The notes: a model not told the origin generated them from the sequence alone. 64,000 nt of DNA from Halobacteriovorax sp. (GCA_002720865.1 PBIO01000030.1:124001-188000), one strand, 5' to 3'; positions 36,742 to 45,113 are shown, numbered from the stretch's first letter. Translations and numbers: made by a program.

Positions 36742-37602
36742 ATGCTAAAGAAAAGGATCGTTGGAACATTAATAATAAAAAATGGAATCGTAGTTCAAAG
36801 CTTTGGTTTCAATAAATATCTCCCCGTTGGTAAGCCCGAAGTTGCAATTGAGTACTTGGACCGTTGGGGAATCGACGAAATTGTGGTTCTTGATATTGAC
36901 GCAAGCCAAGCGAAAACCTCCCCTTCAATAGAGCCTTTAAAAAAATATTTTAAACATTGTCACGTTCCTGTTGCCATTGGTGGTGGAATAAAATCTAAAG
37001 AAGATTTCCAATCACTAATCAGAAACGGTGCAGATAAAGTAGTCGTAAACTCTATTCTTTTTACTGACCCTGAAACAGTTAAATGGGCTTCGAAAACGTA
37101 CGGTTCCCAATGTATTGTTGGTTCTCTTGACGTAAAAATGGTTGATGGCAAATACTTTGTAAAAGACAGAATAAATAATCAACTTTTTGAATTTGAAAAA
37201 TACATTAAAACTGTAGAAGAACTTGAACTAGGTGAACTGTTTATTACTTCTATTGATAAAGATGGAGCTGGCAAGGGGTTTGATCTAGAGCTTATTGAAC
37301 TTGCCACAAAGACGACACGTTTACCTGTAATTATTAGCGGTGGAGCTGGTAACCCATCACATTTTAGCGAAGCCTTACAGTACGACTTATCTGGTGTTGC
37401 TGCTGCAAACTTTTTTCATTATTTTGAGCACAGTGTAGTTATCACCAAAACACTTCTCGCTGCAAAAAAACACAGTATTAGAATGGACTTAAGAACTCGA
37501 TATCAGCCGGAACAATTATCTGATTCAGGCAGAGTAGCAAAATTAGATGATGCAGCTTTATCAAATCTTCGATTTGTTAAAATTGAAGAAGAGGTAATTT
37601 AG
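36742..37602 (+). CDS. HisF-like partner of sugar amidotransferase
   Basis: A 286-residue (beta/alpha)8 protein homologous to HisF. The start ATG 36742 gives MLKKRIVG, preferred over ATG 36715, which would run far into hisH. Phosphate-site segments are visible: AIGGGIKSKEDF and ISGGAGNPSHF. HisF Asp130 is kept (GSLDVKM), but the strand-1 segment that carries catalytic Asp11 (CLDVKDG in HisF) reads TLIIKNG, so the cyclase acid-base residue is missing. This fits a role as ammonia tunnel and activator of the HisH-type glutaminase rather than imidazole-glycerol-phosphate synthesis. The next gene starts directly after its stop. Confidence 0.88.
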   Translation: MLKKRIVGTLIIKNGIVVQSFGFNKYLPVGKPEVAIEYLDRWGIDEIVVLDIDASQAKTSPSIEPLKKYFKHCHVPVAIGGGIKSKEDFQSLIRNGADKVVVNSILFTDPETVKWASKTYGSQCIVGSLDVKMVDGKYFVKDRINNQLFEFEKYIKTVEELELGELFITSIDKDGAGKGFDLELIELATKTTRLPVIISGGAGNPSHFSEALQYDLSGVAAANFFHYFEHSVVITKTLLAAKKHSIRMDLRTRYQPEQLSDSGRVAKLDDAALSNLRFVKIEEEVI

Positions 37603-38859
37603 ATGAAGTATTGCAAGAGATGTTTATACCCTGAAAATCATCCCTTGAATATTGTTTTCGATGAAAGCGGAATTTGTAGTGGGTGTCGTGTCCACGAAGA
37701 AAAATACACCTTGGACTGGGATGAAAGACTCGATCGCCTAAAGAAAATTGTAAACCAATATAAAAGTAAATCAAGAAATATTCACGACTGTATTATTCCT
37801 GTGAGTGGTGCGAGAGATTCGTATTTCATTGTAGATTTTGTTAAAAACAAATTAGGCTTAACTCCATTACTCGTTACTTATAATAAGCAATATAATACTG
37901 ATAGAGGAATTAGAAATCTCGCTTACCTACAATCTAAAATGGGTTGCGACATTCTTTCTATGACAGTTGACCCCAGACTCGTAAAAAAAATCACTCGTGA
38001 GACATTGAGACTTAAGGGTAGCATTTATTGGCATTGCTTGGCTGGCCAATCAGTTTATCCTGTCAATATTGCGCAAAAATTTAAAATCCCATTAATTATT
38101 TGGGGAGCCCATCAAGGGCTTGATCAAGTCGGAATGTTTTCTCACGAGAATGAAGTGGAAATGACTCGAAAGTATAGAAAAGAACATGATCTCATGGGAA
38201 TGGAAGCTGAAGACTTGGCCAACAACTCCCCTATTCTTTCGTTAGATGATTTAGAGCTTTTTAAATATCCTGGAGATCGAGAAATCGCCTCTGTTGGTGT
38301 AAGAGGGATTTATCTTGGAAACTACCTGCCATGGGATAGTAAATCTCAACATGAAGCAATGATAGCAAAGTTTTCTTATGAAACTCATCAGCTACAAAGA
38401 ACTTTTGATTCATACAATGATGTTGATTGCTTTCATTATTCAGGTCTTCACGACTGGATAAAGTTTGCAAAGTTTGGCTATGGAAAAGTTACGGACCATG
38501 CTTCCCGCGAGATTAGACTTAAAAGACTTACTAGAAGTGCTGGAATAGAACTCGTAAAGAAGTATTCAAATATTAAGCCCAATGATCTAGACGTTTTTTC
38601 AAAATGGTTAGGAGTTGGGCCGGATCAAATTTTAGAAACCGTAAACTCATTTAGATCACCTTCCGTATGGGAAAGGTGTGACGAAGGATTTAAATTAACA
38701 ACATCGGTGATTGAGTCGGCCGACGACCCAAGTGCTCATCTACAAGTAAATGGAGATTGTAATTTTAACAACGACTCCAAACGTGTAAGTGCGGACGAAT
38801 CTGAATATGTACTATTTGGAAGAGGATGGGTTGACAACTATTCCACCATTTATCCTTAG
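37603..38859 (+). CDS. N-acetyl sugar amidotransferase paralogue, copy 2, altered P-loop
   Basis: A 418-residue paralogue of the gene at 34976, directly after the HisF-like gene. The zinc-binding Cys4, Cys7, Cys25, Cys28 are kept. The PP-loop reads SGARDS at 68-73 instead of SGGKDS, changing the second Gly and the Lys that contact ATP phosphates. The end shares FAKFGYGKVTDHASREIRLKRLTRSAG with copy 1's FIKLGFGQVTDKAGEMI. It also carries about 40 extra C-terminal residues rich in Asn, Ser and Asp. It may act on a second sugar or form a heteromeric partner with copy 1. Whether it keeps ATP-pyrophosphatase activity is open. Confidence 0.85.
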   Translation: MKYCKRCLYPENHPLNIVFDESGICSGCRVHEEKYTLDWDERLDRLKKIVNQYKSKSRNIHDCIIPVSGARDSYFIVDFVKNKLGLTPLLVTYNKQYNTDRGIRNLAYLQSKMGCDILSMTVDPRLVKKITRETLRLKGSIYWHCLAGQSVYPVNIAQKFKIPLIIWGAHQGLDQVGMFSHENEVEMTRKYRKEHDLMGMEAEDLANNSPILSLDDLELFKYPGDREIASVGVRGIYLGNYLPWDSKSQHEAMIAKFSYETHQLQRTFDSYNDVDCFHYSGLHDWIKFAKFGYGKVTDHASREIRLKRLTRSAGIELVKKYSNIKPNDLDVFSKWLGVGPDQILETVNSFRSPSVWERCDEGFKLTTSVIESADDPSAHLQVNGDCNFNNDSKRVSADESEYVLFGRGWVDNYSTIYP

Positions 38860-38868
38860 GATCACAAT

Positions 38869-39585
38869 ATGAAAATTGGAGTATTTAGTGTTGATCAAAG
38901 TCCTTTTCTTGGACGCCTTCTGAAAGAGCTGAGCCTTAAAAGAATTCCTGTCGATTTTGTGATCTTTGATGAAAAAAGTACTTCCTCCAAAGACAAAGAG
39001 ATTTTCAATAGAAGAACTGAGGGTAAATTTCAAGTACTCCCCTATGAGAAATTTGATGATATCAAATTTTATAGTGTTTCAAATCATAACTCAGAAGAAT
39101 GTATAAATATTCTTAAAGATCAAAAAGTAGATTTAATGTTAAATGCATCAACCCCGAGAATTTTAAAGAGTGAAGTATTACAGGTAGTAAATCATGGTGT
39201 CCTAAATATGCACCCTGGGTTTCTTCCAGGATACAGGGGTTGCAGTTGCGTTGAATGGGCATTGAAAAACTTTGACCCAATTGGTGTCAGCATACACTTT
39301 ATGAGTGAAGAAATAGACAAAGGTCCTATAGTAATACAAGAAAAAGTTAATCTTTTAGGTGCAGGAAATTATTCAGACATTAGGACAAATGTATACAATG
39401 CCAGTATTAGCTCAATGGCAAAAGCCGTTGAACTACTAGTAATGAATGGATTAAAAATAGTGACTCCCCCAGTAGATGGAGGAACTTATTACAAACCTAT
39501 TTCAGATGAAATTTTCAAAATAGTCTCTTCTGATAAACATATCAAAGAATATTTAGTTAAATCGAAAGGTAAAAAACATGAGTAA
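38869..39585 (+). CDS. Sugar N-formyltransferase, short form
   Basis: A 238-residue N10-formyltetrahydrofolate-dependent formyltransferase. The catalytic triad is visible as the Asn and His in NMHPGFLPGYRG and the Asp in FMSEEIDKGPIV. It lacks the C-terminal OB domain of methionyl-tRNA formyltransferase and matches sugar formyltransferases such as VioF-type enzymes, which formylate a 4-amino or 3-amino group on a nucleotide-linked 6-deoxysugar. It overlaps the following DegT aminotransferase gene by 8 bases; such pairs commonly make an NHCHO-sugar. Confidence 0.87.
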   Translation: MKIGVFSVDQSPFLGRLLKELSLKRIPVDFVIFDEKSTSSKDKEIFNRRTEGKFQVLPYEKFDDIKFYSVSNHNSEECINILKDQKVDLMLNASTPRILKSEVLQVVNHGVLNMHPGFLPGYRGCSCVEWALKNFDPIGVSIHFMSEEIDKGPIVIQEKVNLLGAGNYSDIRTNVYNASISSMAKAVELLVMNGLKIVTPPVDGGTYYKPISDEIFKIVSSDKHIKEYLVKSKGKKHE

Positions 39586-40873
39586 ATTAGCAATCCTAGG
39601 TGGTACGAAACTAAGAGAGAAACCTTTTCCTGCTTACAACACCATAGGAAAAGAAGAAGAAGAGGCCGTTCTCAGAGTTTTACGATCTGGAAAACTTTCA
39701 ACTTATTTGGGTTCATGGCACGATGATTTTTATGGAGGAGTTGAAGTGCAGTCTTTGGAAAAAGAATGGGCTACTTTTTTCAACTCGAAGCATGCCATTT
39801 CTGTTAATTCTGCAACTTCTGGCCTGTATTGCGCGATTGGAGCTGCAGGGATTAACCCTGGAGATGAGGTTATTGTATCTCCTTACACAATGAGTGCCTC
39901 TGCAACAGCAATTATTGCTTATGGAGGAATACCAGTATTCGCGGATGTAGAAAAAGATCTTTTTTGCCTAGACATTGAATCTGTAGAAAAGAATATAACC
40001 AATAAAACAAAAGCTATTATGGTTGTTGATATTTTTGGACAACCTTACAACTCAATTGAAATAAACAAGTTAGCTAAAAAGCACAATTTAATTGTAATCG
40101 AAGATACGGCTCAAGCACCAGGGGCCAAATCAGAAGGCAAATATGCTGGTACTCTGGGAGACATTGGCATTTTTTCATTAAATTATCATAAGCATATTCA
40201 CTCTGGGGAAGGTGGAGTGATTGTAACTGACAACGATGAATTTGCCTGGAAAATGAGACTTATCAGGAATCATGCCGAAGCCGTAATTTCCGCAAAGGGC
40301 TATGAAGATAAAAAAGAACTAAATAATATGGTAGGTTTTAACTATAGGATGACAGAGCTTGAGGCTGCTATTTCAAGAGAACAATTAAAAAAGCTTCCTG
40401 CTCTTCTAGAGCAAAGAATCTCTAACGTTAATTTTTTAAACGAAAAGCTCTCAAGCTTACCTTTCTTATCCATACCTAAGGTTAGAAAAAACTCAACACA
40501 CGCTTATTACCTTCATTCAATAAAGTATGACCAGACAGTCACCGAAGTCCCTAGAAATAAATTCGTAGATGCTGTCAAAGCAGAGCTTCCGCCCACTTTA
40601 CTAAGAGAAGACTCTCCTGTGTTACTTAATTATGGCTATGTAAAGCCTATATACTTAATGCCCATGTATAAAGAGCGAATTGCATTTGGTGAACATCCAT
40701 TTAATTTGACCGACAGAGAATATAAAAAAGGGGACTGTCCTAATTGTGAGGAGCTTCACTTTGAGACTTTGATTGTGAACGAGTTGATTCGTCCGCCTAT
40801 GAGCCAAGAAGACTTGACCGATGTCTATTTAGCATTTGAAAAAGTTTGGAAAAATATTGATCAGCTAAAGTAG
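39578..40873 (+). CDS. DegT/DnrJ/EryC1/StrS aminotransferase
   Basis: A 431-residue PLP-dependent sugar aminotransferase. It begins with LAILGGTKLREKPFPAYNTIGKEEEEAV and has SATSGLYCAIGAAGINPGDEVIV, IEDTAQAPGA (PLP aspartate) and the lysine that would form the Schiff base in FSLNYHKHIHSGEGG. The length and the C-terminal CPNCEELHFETL segment distinguish it from the PseC-type enzyme at 43695. With the adjacent formyltransferase it probably makes a 4-formamido sugar. Its 3' end overlaps the convergent formyltransferase gene by 9 bases. Confidence 0.9.
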   Translation: MSKLAILGGTKLREKPFPAYNTIGKEEEEAVLRVLRSGKLSTYLGSWHDDFYGGVEVQSLEKEWATFFNSKHAISVNSATSGLYCAIGAAGINPGDEVIVSPYTMSASATAIIAYGGIPVFADVEKDLFCLDIESVEKNITNKTKAIMVVDIFGQPYNSIEINKLAKKHNLIVIEDTAQAPGAKSEGKYAGTLGDIGIFSLNYHKHIHSGEGGVIVTDNDEFAWKMRLIRNHAEAVISAKGYEDKKELNNMVGFNYRMTELEAAISREQLKKLPALLEQRISNVNFLNEKLSSLPFLSIPKVRKNSTHAYYLHSIKYDQTVTEVPRNKFVDAVKAELPPTLLREDSPVLLNYGYVKPIYLMPMYKERIAFGEHPFNLTDREYKKGDCPNCEELHFETLIVNELIRPPMSQEDLTDVYLAFEKVWKNIDQLK

Positions 40874-41623
40874 GTTTTTATCTACAATAATCATTTCCTT
40901 GCTACCGATTTTGAAACTTGCGGGAGGGAAAGGCTCAAAAGTCATCGCTCTTATAAAATCAAATATTTGATTTCCTTCCCAATTCCAATCAATCTCCCCA
41001 TTACCTGGTAGTATCTTCTTATTATAGGATGCAAGACTGTCATCTTGAGGTGTAGAGGATAACTCTTCACCATTTGATTTTTGGATTAAAATTTTTCGAA
41101 AAAGTTCGACTCCCTTAGGGAAAATTTTGTCTGATAATGTTGCTGCCGTGTCCGAACGAGATATAGAAACGAGAACGGATTCAATGATTGGACCAGAATC
41201 GACACCTTTTTCCATAAAATGAGCTGTTACTCCAGTTTCTGAATCCCCTTCAAATATTGCGTATGCCAAAGGATAACAACCTCTATGTCTCGGAAGTAGA
41301 GAGGGATGAAGGTTTATAACTCTTTCAGAAAAAAGCTCAATGACTTCCAAAGGAATGATTTGGCTACAACCTATGGAAAATGCAAAATGTGCACCGATTT
41401 CATCGATCTTACTTTTTAACAAATCGCTACTTGCGGGAACCTGTACTAAAACATCTACCCCAAGTTCTTTACATTTTTTTACAAGTGAATCTTTACCTGA
41501 ACCATCGTCTTCGGGATTCCCTACAACTAAGCTGGGTAGGTAGCCAGTCTCTTTAGCCACCTCAAGGCAAGAAATGCCAAACCCCTTTCCTCCAAAAAAC
41601 ACATAAGGCTTTTGATTATTCAT
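40865..41623 (-). CDS. Formyltransferase of the pseudaminate operon
   Basis: A 252-residue formyltransferase different from the one at 38869. The core motifs are INLHPSLLPRHRGCYPLAYAI (Asn, His) and FMEKGVDSGPII (Asp). A C-terminal segment GEIDWNWEGNQIFDFIRAMTFEPFPPASF resembles the methionyl-tRNA formyltransferase C-domain hinge, as in sugar formyltransferases of the ArnA type. It follows pseC, pseG and pseI in one minus-strand operon, the place where a PseH acetyltransferase would be expected. It would formylate the 4-amino group of the altrosamine intermediate or a nonulosonate amine; which one is inference. Confidence 0.86.
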   Translation of the reverse strand: MNNQKPYVFFGGKGFGISCLEVAKETGYLPSLVVGNPEDDGSGKDSLVKKCKELGVDVLVQVPASSDLLKSKIDEIGAHFAFSIGCSQIIPLEVIELFSERVINLHPSLLPRHRGCYPLAYAIFEGDSETGVTAHFMEKGVDSGPIIESVLVSISRSDTAATLSDKIFPKGVELFRKILIQKSNGEELSSTPQDDSLASYNKKILPGNGEIDWNWEGNQIFDFIRAMTFEPFPPASFKIGSKEMIIVDKNLL

Positions 41624-41627
41624 GTAG

Positions 41628-42689
41628 TTACCCTAAATATTCCCATTTAAAAGGTGTCCCTGCTTCAATATCTCTATTTACAGTTCGATCTAAAAGTTGC
41701 TCATAAAACTTTGGTTCAACACCTAGAGCCGGCCTTACTGATCTTAAGTTTTCAGGGGTCAACTTCTCACCCTTCTTCAATCCTTTGCATACATATAAAG
41801 ATCTTCTCAGGTTAAGGCTCGGGGCTTCTTTATTCGTATGGCCGTACCTTACTACACCTAATGATTTCCAAGATCTTTCACTTTCTACAACAAGGCTTCT
41901 CAATTCATGAGGTTCTAATGAAAAAGCCGAATCAACACCTCCATCATCTCTAGATAAAGTGAAGTGTTTTTCAATCATCACTGCCCCTAGTGCAATAGCA
42001 GAAAGTGGAACTCCAACACCCAATGTGTGGTCTGAAAGTCCAACCGGCACATCAAATAACTTTGATAAATGCGAAATAGTTTTAATATTAGAGTCTGCTG
42101 GATCAGCAGGATAAGTACTTGTACATTTTAATAAAATTAAATTTTTATTTCCTTCAGATTTAACGGCATTAACGGCGTCGTCAATCTCTCCGACACTGGC
42201 CATGCCAGTGGAAATAATAATTGGCTTGCCTGTGCGAGCAACTTTTTTAATTAGTGGAATATCATTACACTCGAAGGAAGCGATTTTATATGCAGGGACA
42301 TCAAGTTCTTCCAAGAAATCAACCGCTGTATGATCAAAAGGAGAACTAAAACAAAGCATTCCTTTTTCCTTACACCTTTCAAATAATTCCTTATGCCATT
42401 CCCAAGGTGTATATGCTTCTCCATATAACTCGTACAATGATTTTCCTTTCCATAGTTCCAGACTTTCACCAATCGTAAAGTCTTCAGACTTAATATTTAG
42501 AGTTATTGTATCTGGTGTGTAGGTTTGTAATTTAACAGCATGTGCACCTGCTTCAGCGGCCGCATCAATAATCTCATAGGCTCTTTCTATGGATTGATTA
42601 TGATTACCCGACATTTCAGCAACAATAAAAGGCTTATGGCCTTTTCCGACTTTAATATTACCGATACTTATCTCTTCATTAAAAAACAT
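41628..42689 (-). CDS. pseI: Pseudaminic acid synthase (PseI)
   Basis: A 353-residue NeuB-family synthase that condenses phosphoenolpyruvate with the 6-deoxy-diamino hexose to a 9-carbon ulosonate. It begins FIVAEMSGNHNQSIERAYEII, the PseI version of the family N-terminus (AEMSGNHNQ rather than AEIGINH). It also has GAHAVKLQTYTPDTIT, CFSSPFDHTAVDFL, PIIISTGMASVGEI, LLKCTSTYPA and LSDHTLG. Residues from about 290 form the SAF/antifreeze-like domain (RRSLYVCKGLKKGEKLTPENLRSVRPALG). AAAGGA is five bases before its ATG. It lies 2 bases from pseG. Confidence 0.95.
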   Translation of the reverse strand: MFFNEEISIGNIKVGKGHKPFIVAEMSGNHNQSIERAYEIIDAAAEAGAHAVKLQTYTPDTITLNIKSEDFTIGESLELWKGKSLYELYGEAYTPWEWHKELFERCKEKGMLCFSSPFDHTAVDFLEELDVPAYKIASFECNDIPLIKKVARTGKPIIISTGMASVGEIDDAVNAVKSEGNKNLILLKCTSTYPADPADSNIKTISHLSKLFDVPVGLSDHTLGVGVPLSAIALGAVMIEKHFTLSRDDGGVDSAFSLEPHELRSLVVESERSWKSLGVVRYGHTNKEAPSLNLRRSLYVCKGLKKGEKLTPENLRSVRPALGVEPKFYEQLLDRTVNRDIEAGTPFKWEYLG

Positions 42690-42691
42690 GT

Positions 42692-43702
42692 CTATCCTTT
42701 AAGTTCCTTGGTGATCTCTTCTATAATTTTCCTAGGCCCATCAACGTTAACGAGAAGTTGCCCATATTTACTCATTTCAGATCTCTTTTCAAAATTGAGT
42801 TTTAGTTTATTAAAGTCTTCTGACAATTCCCAGCCATTTCCTTGAATTCTTCCACCATAAATAGCTGTTTTCGTTTTCAGAAAATTTTTTGCTAAGTCCT
42901 CTTGGTGATCCACAATGCTCAAAAGAATCATAGGAACCCCTAAAAGAGCACATTCGTACTTAATAAAACCCGAGGTGATTATAGCCAAATCGGCGTTAGA
43001 AATTAGGTCTGCAATTTCATCAACATTCTTCAAGAATTTTATTCTGGGATATTGTTTCGAGAGTTTTACAATCTCTTCTTCTGAGACTTCCATTCCTATC
43101 AAATAATCGCATTGTAAATAATCGCATTCATCAAATTTCTCTAGGAAAATTTGATGTGTCTCTAGAGAAGTACTACCACCTATACAGACAAAAACGCTTT
43201 CAAGGTTAGTTCTGATTTCTTTTTTATATCCAGACTCTATCGTTTCGCGATATTGGTCTTGAAAAATAAAAAACTTTTCACCAACTAGGTTTAATTTAGC
43301 CTTTGGTGTCAATTCAGCCGATATACCTTGTGGAAAAATTAAAGTATCTGCTCCCTTTAAGTCATAGGAGATATCATTAAAAACACAAAGATTTCGGCAA
43401 AAGGTTTTTAAAAGATTGGCCCTCAGTTCAGAAATCTCTAACATATCGACAAAAACAATATCAAATCCGGTTTCCCACGATTCTTTTTCTGTCTCTACAG
43501 AAAGTCCTTCTTCCAACCTAGTTGATGAAAAATCTTCCCCGATATACTTGGCAACTTCATCACTTCCTTCAAAATAGAAAATTATTTCATCAGATATCTT
43601 TTTAGACTTCAAATATCGTGCAAAACTTATGGCCCTAAAAACATGTCCCCAACCATATGTCCCACCACCTTTTACTCTGAAAGCAACTTTTAATTTATCC
43701 AA
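42692..43702 (-). CDS. pseG: PseG: UDP-sugar hydrolase of pseudaminate pathway
   Basis: A 336-residue GT-B-like hydrolase that removes UDP from the 2,4-diamino-2,4,6-trideoxy-altropyranose. The N-terminus KVAFRVKGGGTYGWGHVFRAISFARYL holds the PseG histidine motif (GxGHxxR, here GWGHVFR). Later parts include VFVCIGGSTSLETHQIF and ADLAIITSGFIKYECALLGVPMILLSIVDHQEDLA, typical of PseG/MurG folds. The start is TTG with GGGGAG upstream, overlapping pseC by 8 bases. A 15-base tandem duplication in the coding sequence (43101-43130) gives the repeated CDYLQCDYLI; it is in frame and likely tolerated. Confidence 0.9.
   Translation of the reverse strand: MDKLKVAFRVKGGGTYGWGHVFRAISFARYLKSKKISDEIIFYFEGSDEVAKYIGEDFSSTRLEEGLSVETEKESWETGFDIVFVDMLEISELRANLLKTFCRNLCVFNDISYDLKGADTLIFPQGISAELTPKAKLNLVGEKFFIFQDQYRETIESGYKKEIRTNLESVFVCIGGSTSLETHQIFLEKFDECDYLQCDYLIGMEVSEEEIVKLSKQYPRIKFLKNVDEIADLISNADLAIITSGFIKYECALLGVPMILLSIVDHQEDLAKNFLKTKTAIYGGRIQGNGWELSEDFNKLKLNFEKRSEMSKYGQLLVNVDGPRKIIEEITKELKG
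43101..43130. repeat. 15-base tandem duplication inside pseG
   Basis: Bases 43101-43115 and 43116-43130 match at 13 of 15 positions. On the coding strand this gives CDYLQ followed by CDYLI. The unit is a multiple of three, so the frame is kept. It looks like a recent slippage duplication; whether relatives lack it would need an alignment. Confidence 0.7.
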
Positions 43703-44906
43703 TTGCTCCCCTTAAGGTCTCTATTACTCTATCCATGTCTTGCTCTCGCATTCCAGGATAAATAGGAATGCTTAAACATTGAGAATAATATTTTTCAGCA
43801 TTGGGGAAATCCCCCATTTTATAGCTATATCGCTTGGAATAATAAGGCTGAAGATGAACAGGAATATAGTGGACTTGAGTTCCAACCCCATTCGAACTTA
43901 ATCTTTTCATTAATTCGTTACGGTCAATGCTTAATTTTTCAAAGTCGATTAGGATTGGAAAAAGATGATATGCGCTTCCATGATACTCTTCTTTATCTAA
44001 AGTTTTTATGACGTTTTCATCGAATTGACTTCTAAAAATCTCAGTATATTTACTCGCTAGTTTTCGTCTCTCATCAATAAAGCCATCAAGTTTCTGTAGC
44101 TGTGCAGAAGCTAGAGCTCCCTGAAACTCTGTAGGTCTAAAATTAAAACCGACTTGATGAACCTCATAATACCAAGAATTAACATTTCCATTTGCATCAA
44201 AAGCTAGCTCTTTATTTTCCCATTGTTCACTATCTCTTTGCATACTATGATTTCTTAACAATACTAACTTTTTGTAAAGCTCAGTATCATTTGTTGTTAT
44301 AACCCCCCCTTCACCTGTCGTAATATTTTTAACCGGATGAAGTGAAAAAATCGTCATATCACTAAATTCGCAACTCCCTACAGGAAACTCTTTTCCATCT
44401 TTTGTTATATAGCTTGCACCTAAAGCGTGAGAAGCATCTTCAACTATTCGAACCTTGAATTTCTCTTTGAGCTTATTCAGTTCTTGCATGTCACAAGAGA
44501 GTCCACCAAAGTGAACAGGCATAATGCATTTAACATTAGAGTTTTCTAAAAGTTTATTTTCAACAGACTTAGAATCAATATTTGGGTACTCTTCTAATGT
44601 ATCGGCAAAAAGGACATCCCCCCCACAATATCTCGCGGCATTTGCAGAAGCTACAAATGTCATCGGAGTAGTTACGAGATAGTCACCTTCTTTAAAATCA
44701 ATTGCAGCCAACGCTAAGTGCAATGCTGTTGTTCCACTGCTTGTGAATAAGGCATGTTTCACCTTACATTTAGAAGCTAGATCCTCTTCGAACTCAGCTA
44801 CTTTTTTAGACATGGACAACCAGCCACTCCTCAAACTCTCGCTGACGGCCTCTACTTCTTTTTCACAAAAAACAGGTTTACTATAGGGTAGAAATTCTTC
44901 TTTCAT
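43695..44906 (-). CDS. pseC: PseC-like 4-aminotransferase
   Basis: A 403-residue DegT-type PLP aminotransferase matching PseC, which aminates UDP-4-keto-6-deoxy-L-AltNAc. It begins FLPYSKPVFCEKEVEAVSESLRSGWLSMSKKVAEFE; PLP residues are in SSGTTALHLAL, IVEDASHALGA, and the Schiff-base Lys in FSLHPVKNITTGEGGV. AAGG is eight bases before the ATG. Two G7 runs occur in the coding strand (44303-44309, 44618-44624), both coding for Gly-Gly; slippage there would shift the frame. It is first in the minus-strand operon pseC-pseG-pseI-formyltransferase. A PseB dehydratase for the preceding step is not in the window. Confidence 0.93.
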   Translation of the reverse strand: MKEEFLPYSKPVFCEKEVEAVSESLRSGWLSMSKKVAEFEEDLASKCKVKHALFTSSGTTALHLALAAIDFKEGDYLVTTPMTFVASANAARYCGGDVLFADTLEEYPNIDSKSVENKLLENSNVKCIMPVHFGGLSCDMQELNKLKEKFKVRIVEDASHALGASYITKDGKEFPVGSCEFSDMTIFSLHPVKNITTGEGGVITTNDTELYKKLVLLRNHSMQRDSEQWENKELAFDANGNVNSWYYEVHQVGFNFRPTEFQGALASAQLQKLDGFIDERRKLASKYTEIFRSQFDENVIKTLDKEEYHGSAYHLFPILIDFEKLSIDRNELMKRLSSNGVGTQVHYIPVHLQPYYSKRYSYKMGDFPNAEKYYSQCLSIPIYPGMREQDMDRVIETLRGAIG

Positions 44907-45113
44907 CTGAAATTGCCTTAATAATATCTTATCGAATACTTAGCTGAGAATATTTAAGTAACTCATGTATGTAAAGCAAACCAAGAGGGGTGAATGCTGC
45001 CAAGTGTCGTCACCTAATAGGAGAAATTCCATTTAAAGTGATCACATCATTTAAAATTCAATTAAAGCACTGTATATAACCTATTATATATCGTATTAAT
45101 TTTTGAGGACAGA
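44907..45113. other. Longest gene-free stretch: divergent control region
   Basis: A 207-base region between the divergent pseC-like gene and the nucleotide-sugar dehydrogenase gene. It must contain both promoters. It is AT-rich near 45050-45100, with -10-like TATAAC (45075-45080) and TATTAT (45082-45087), but no -35 element at good spacing. GAGGAC (45104-45109) is a ribosome-binding site for the ATG at 45114. No coding frame, RNA or clear terminator is seen. Confidence 0.5.

Noticed and set aside
36111-37602. Histidine biosynthesis genes hisH and hisF.
   Set aside because: They lie between two sugar amidotransferase genes, no other his genes are near, and the HisF-like protein lacks its first catalytic Asp; sugar-pathway paralogues are the better reading.
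44907-45113. A riboswitch or small RNA in the longest gap.
   Set aside because: No stable paired structure or terminator was found by eye; only AT-rich promoter-like sequence and a ribosome-binding site.
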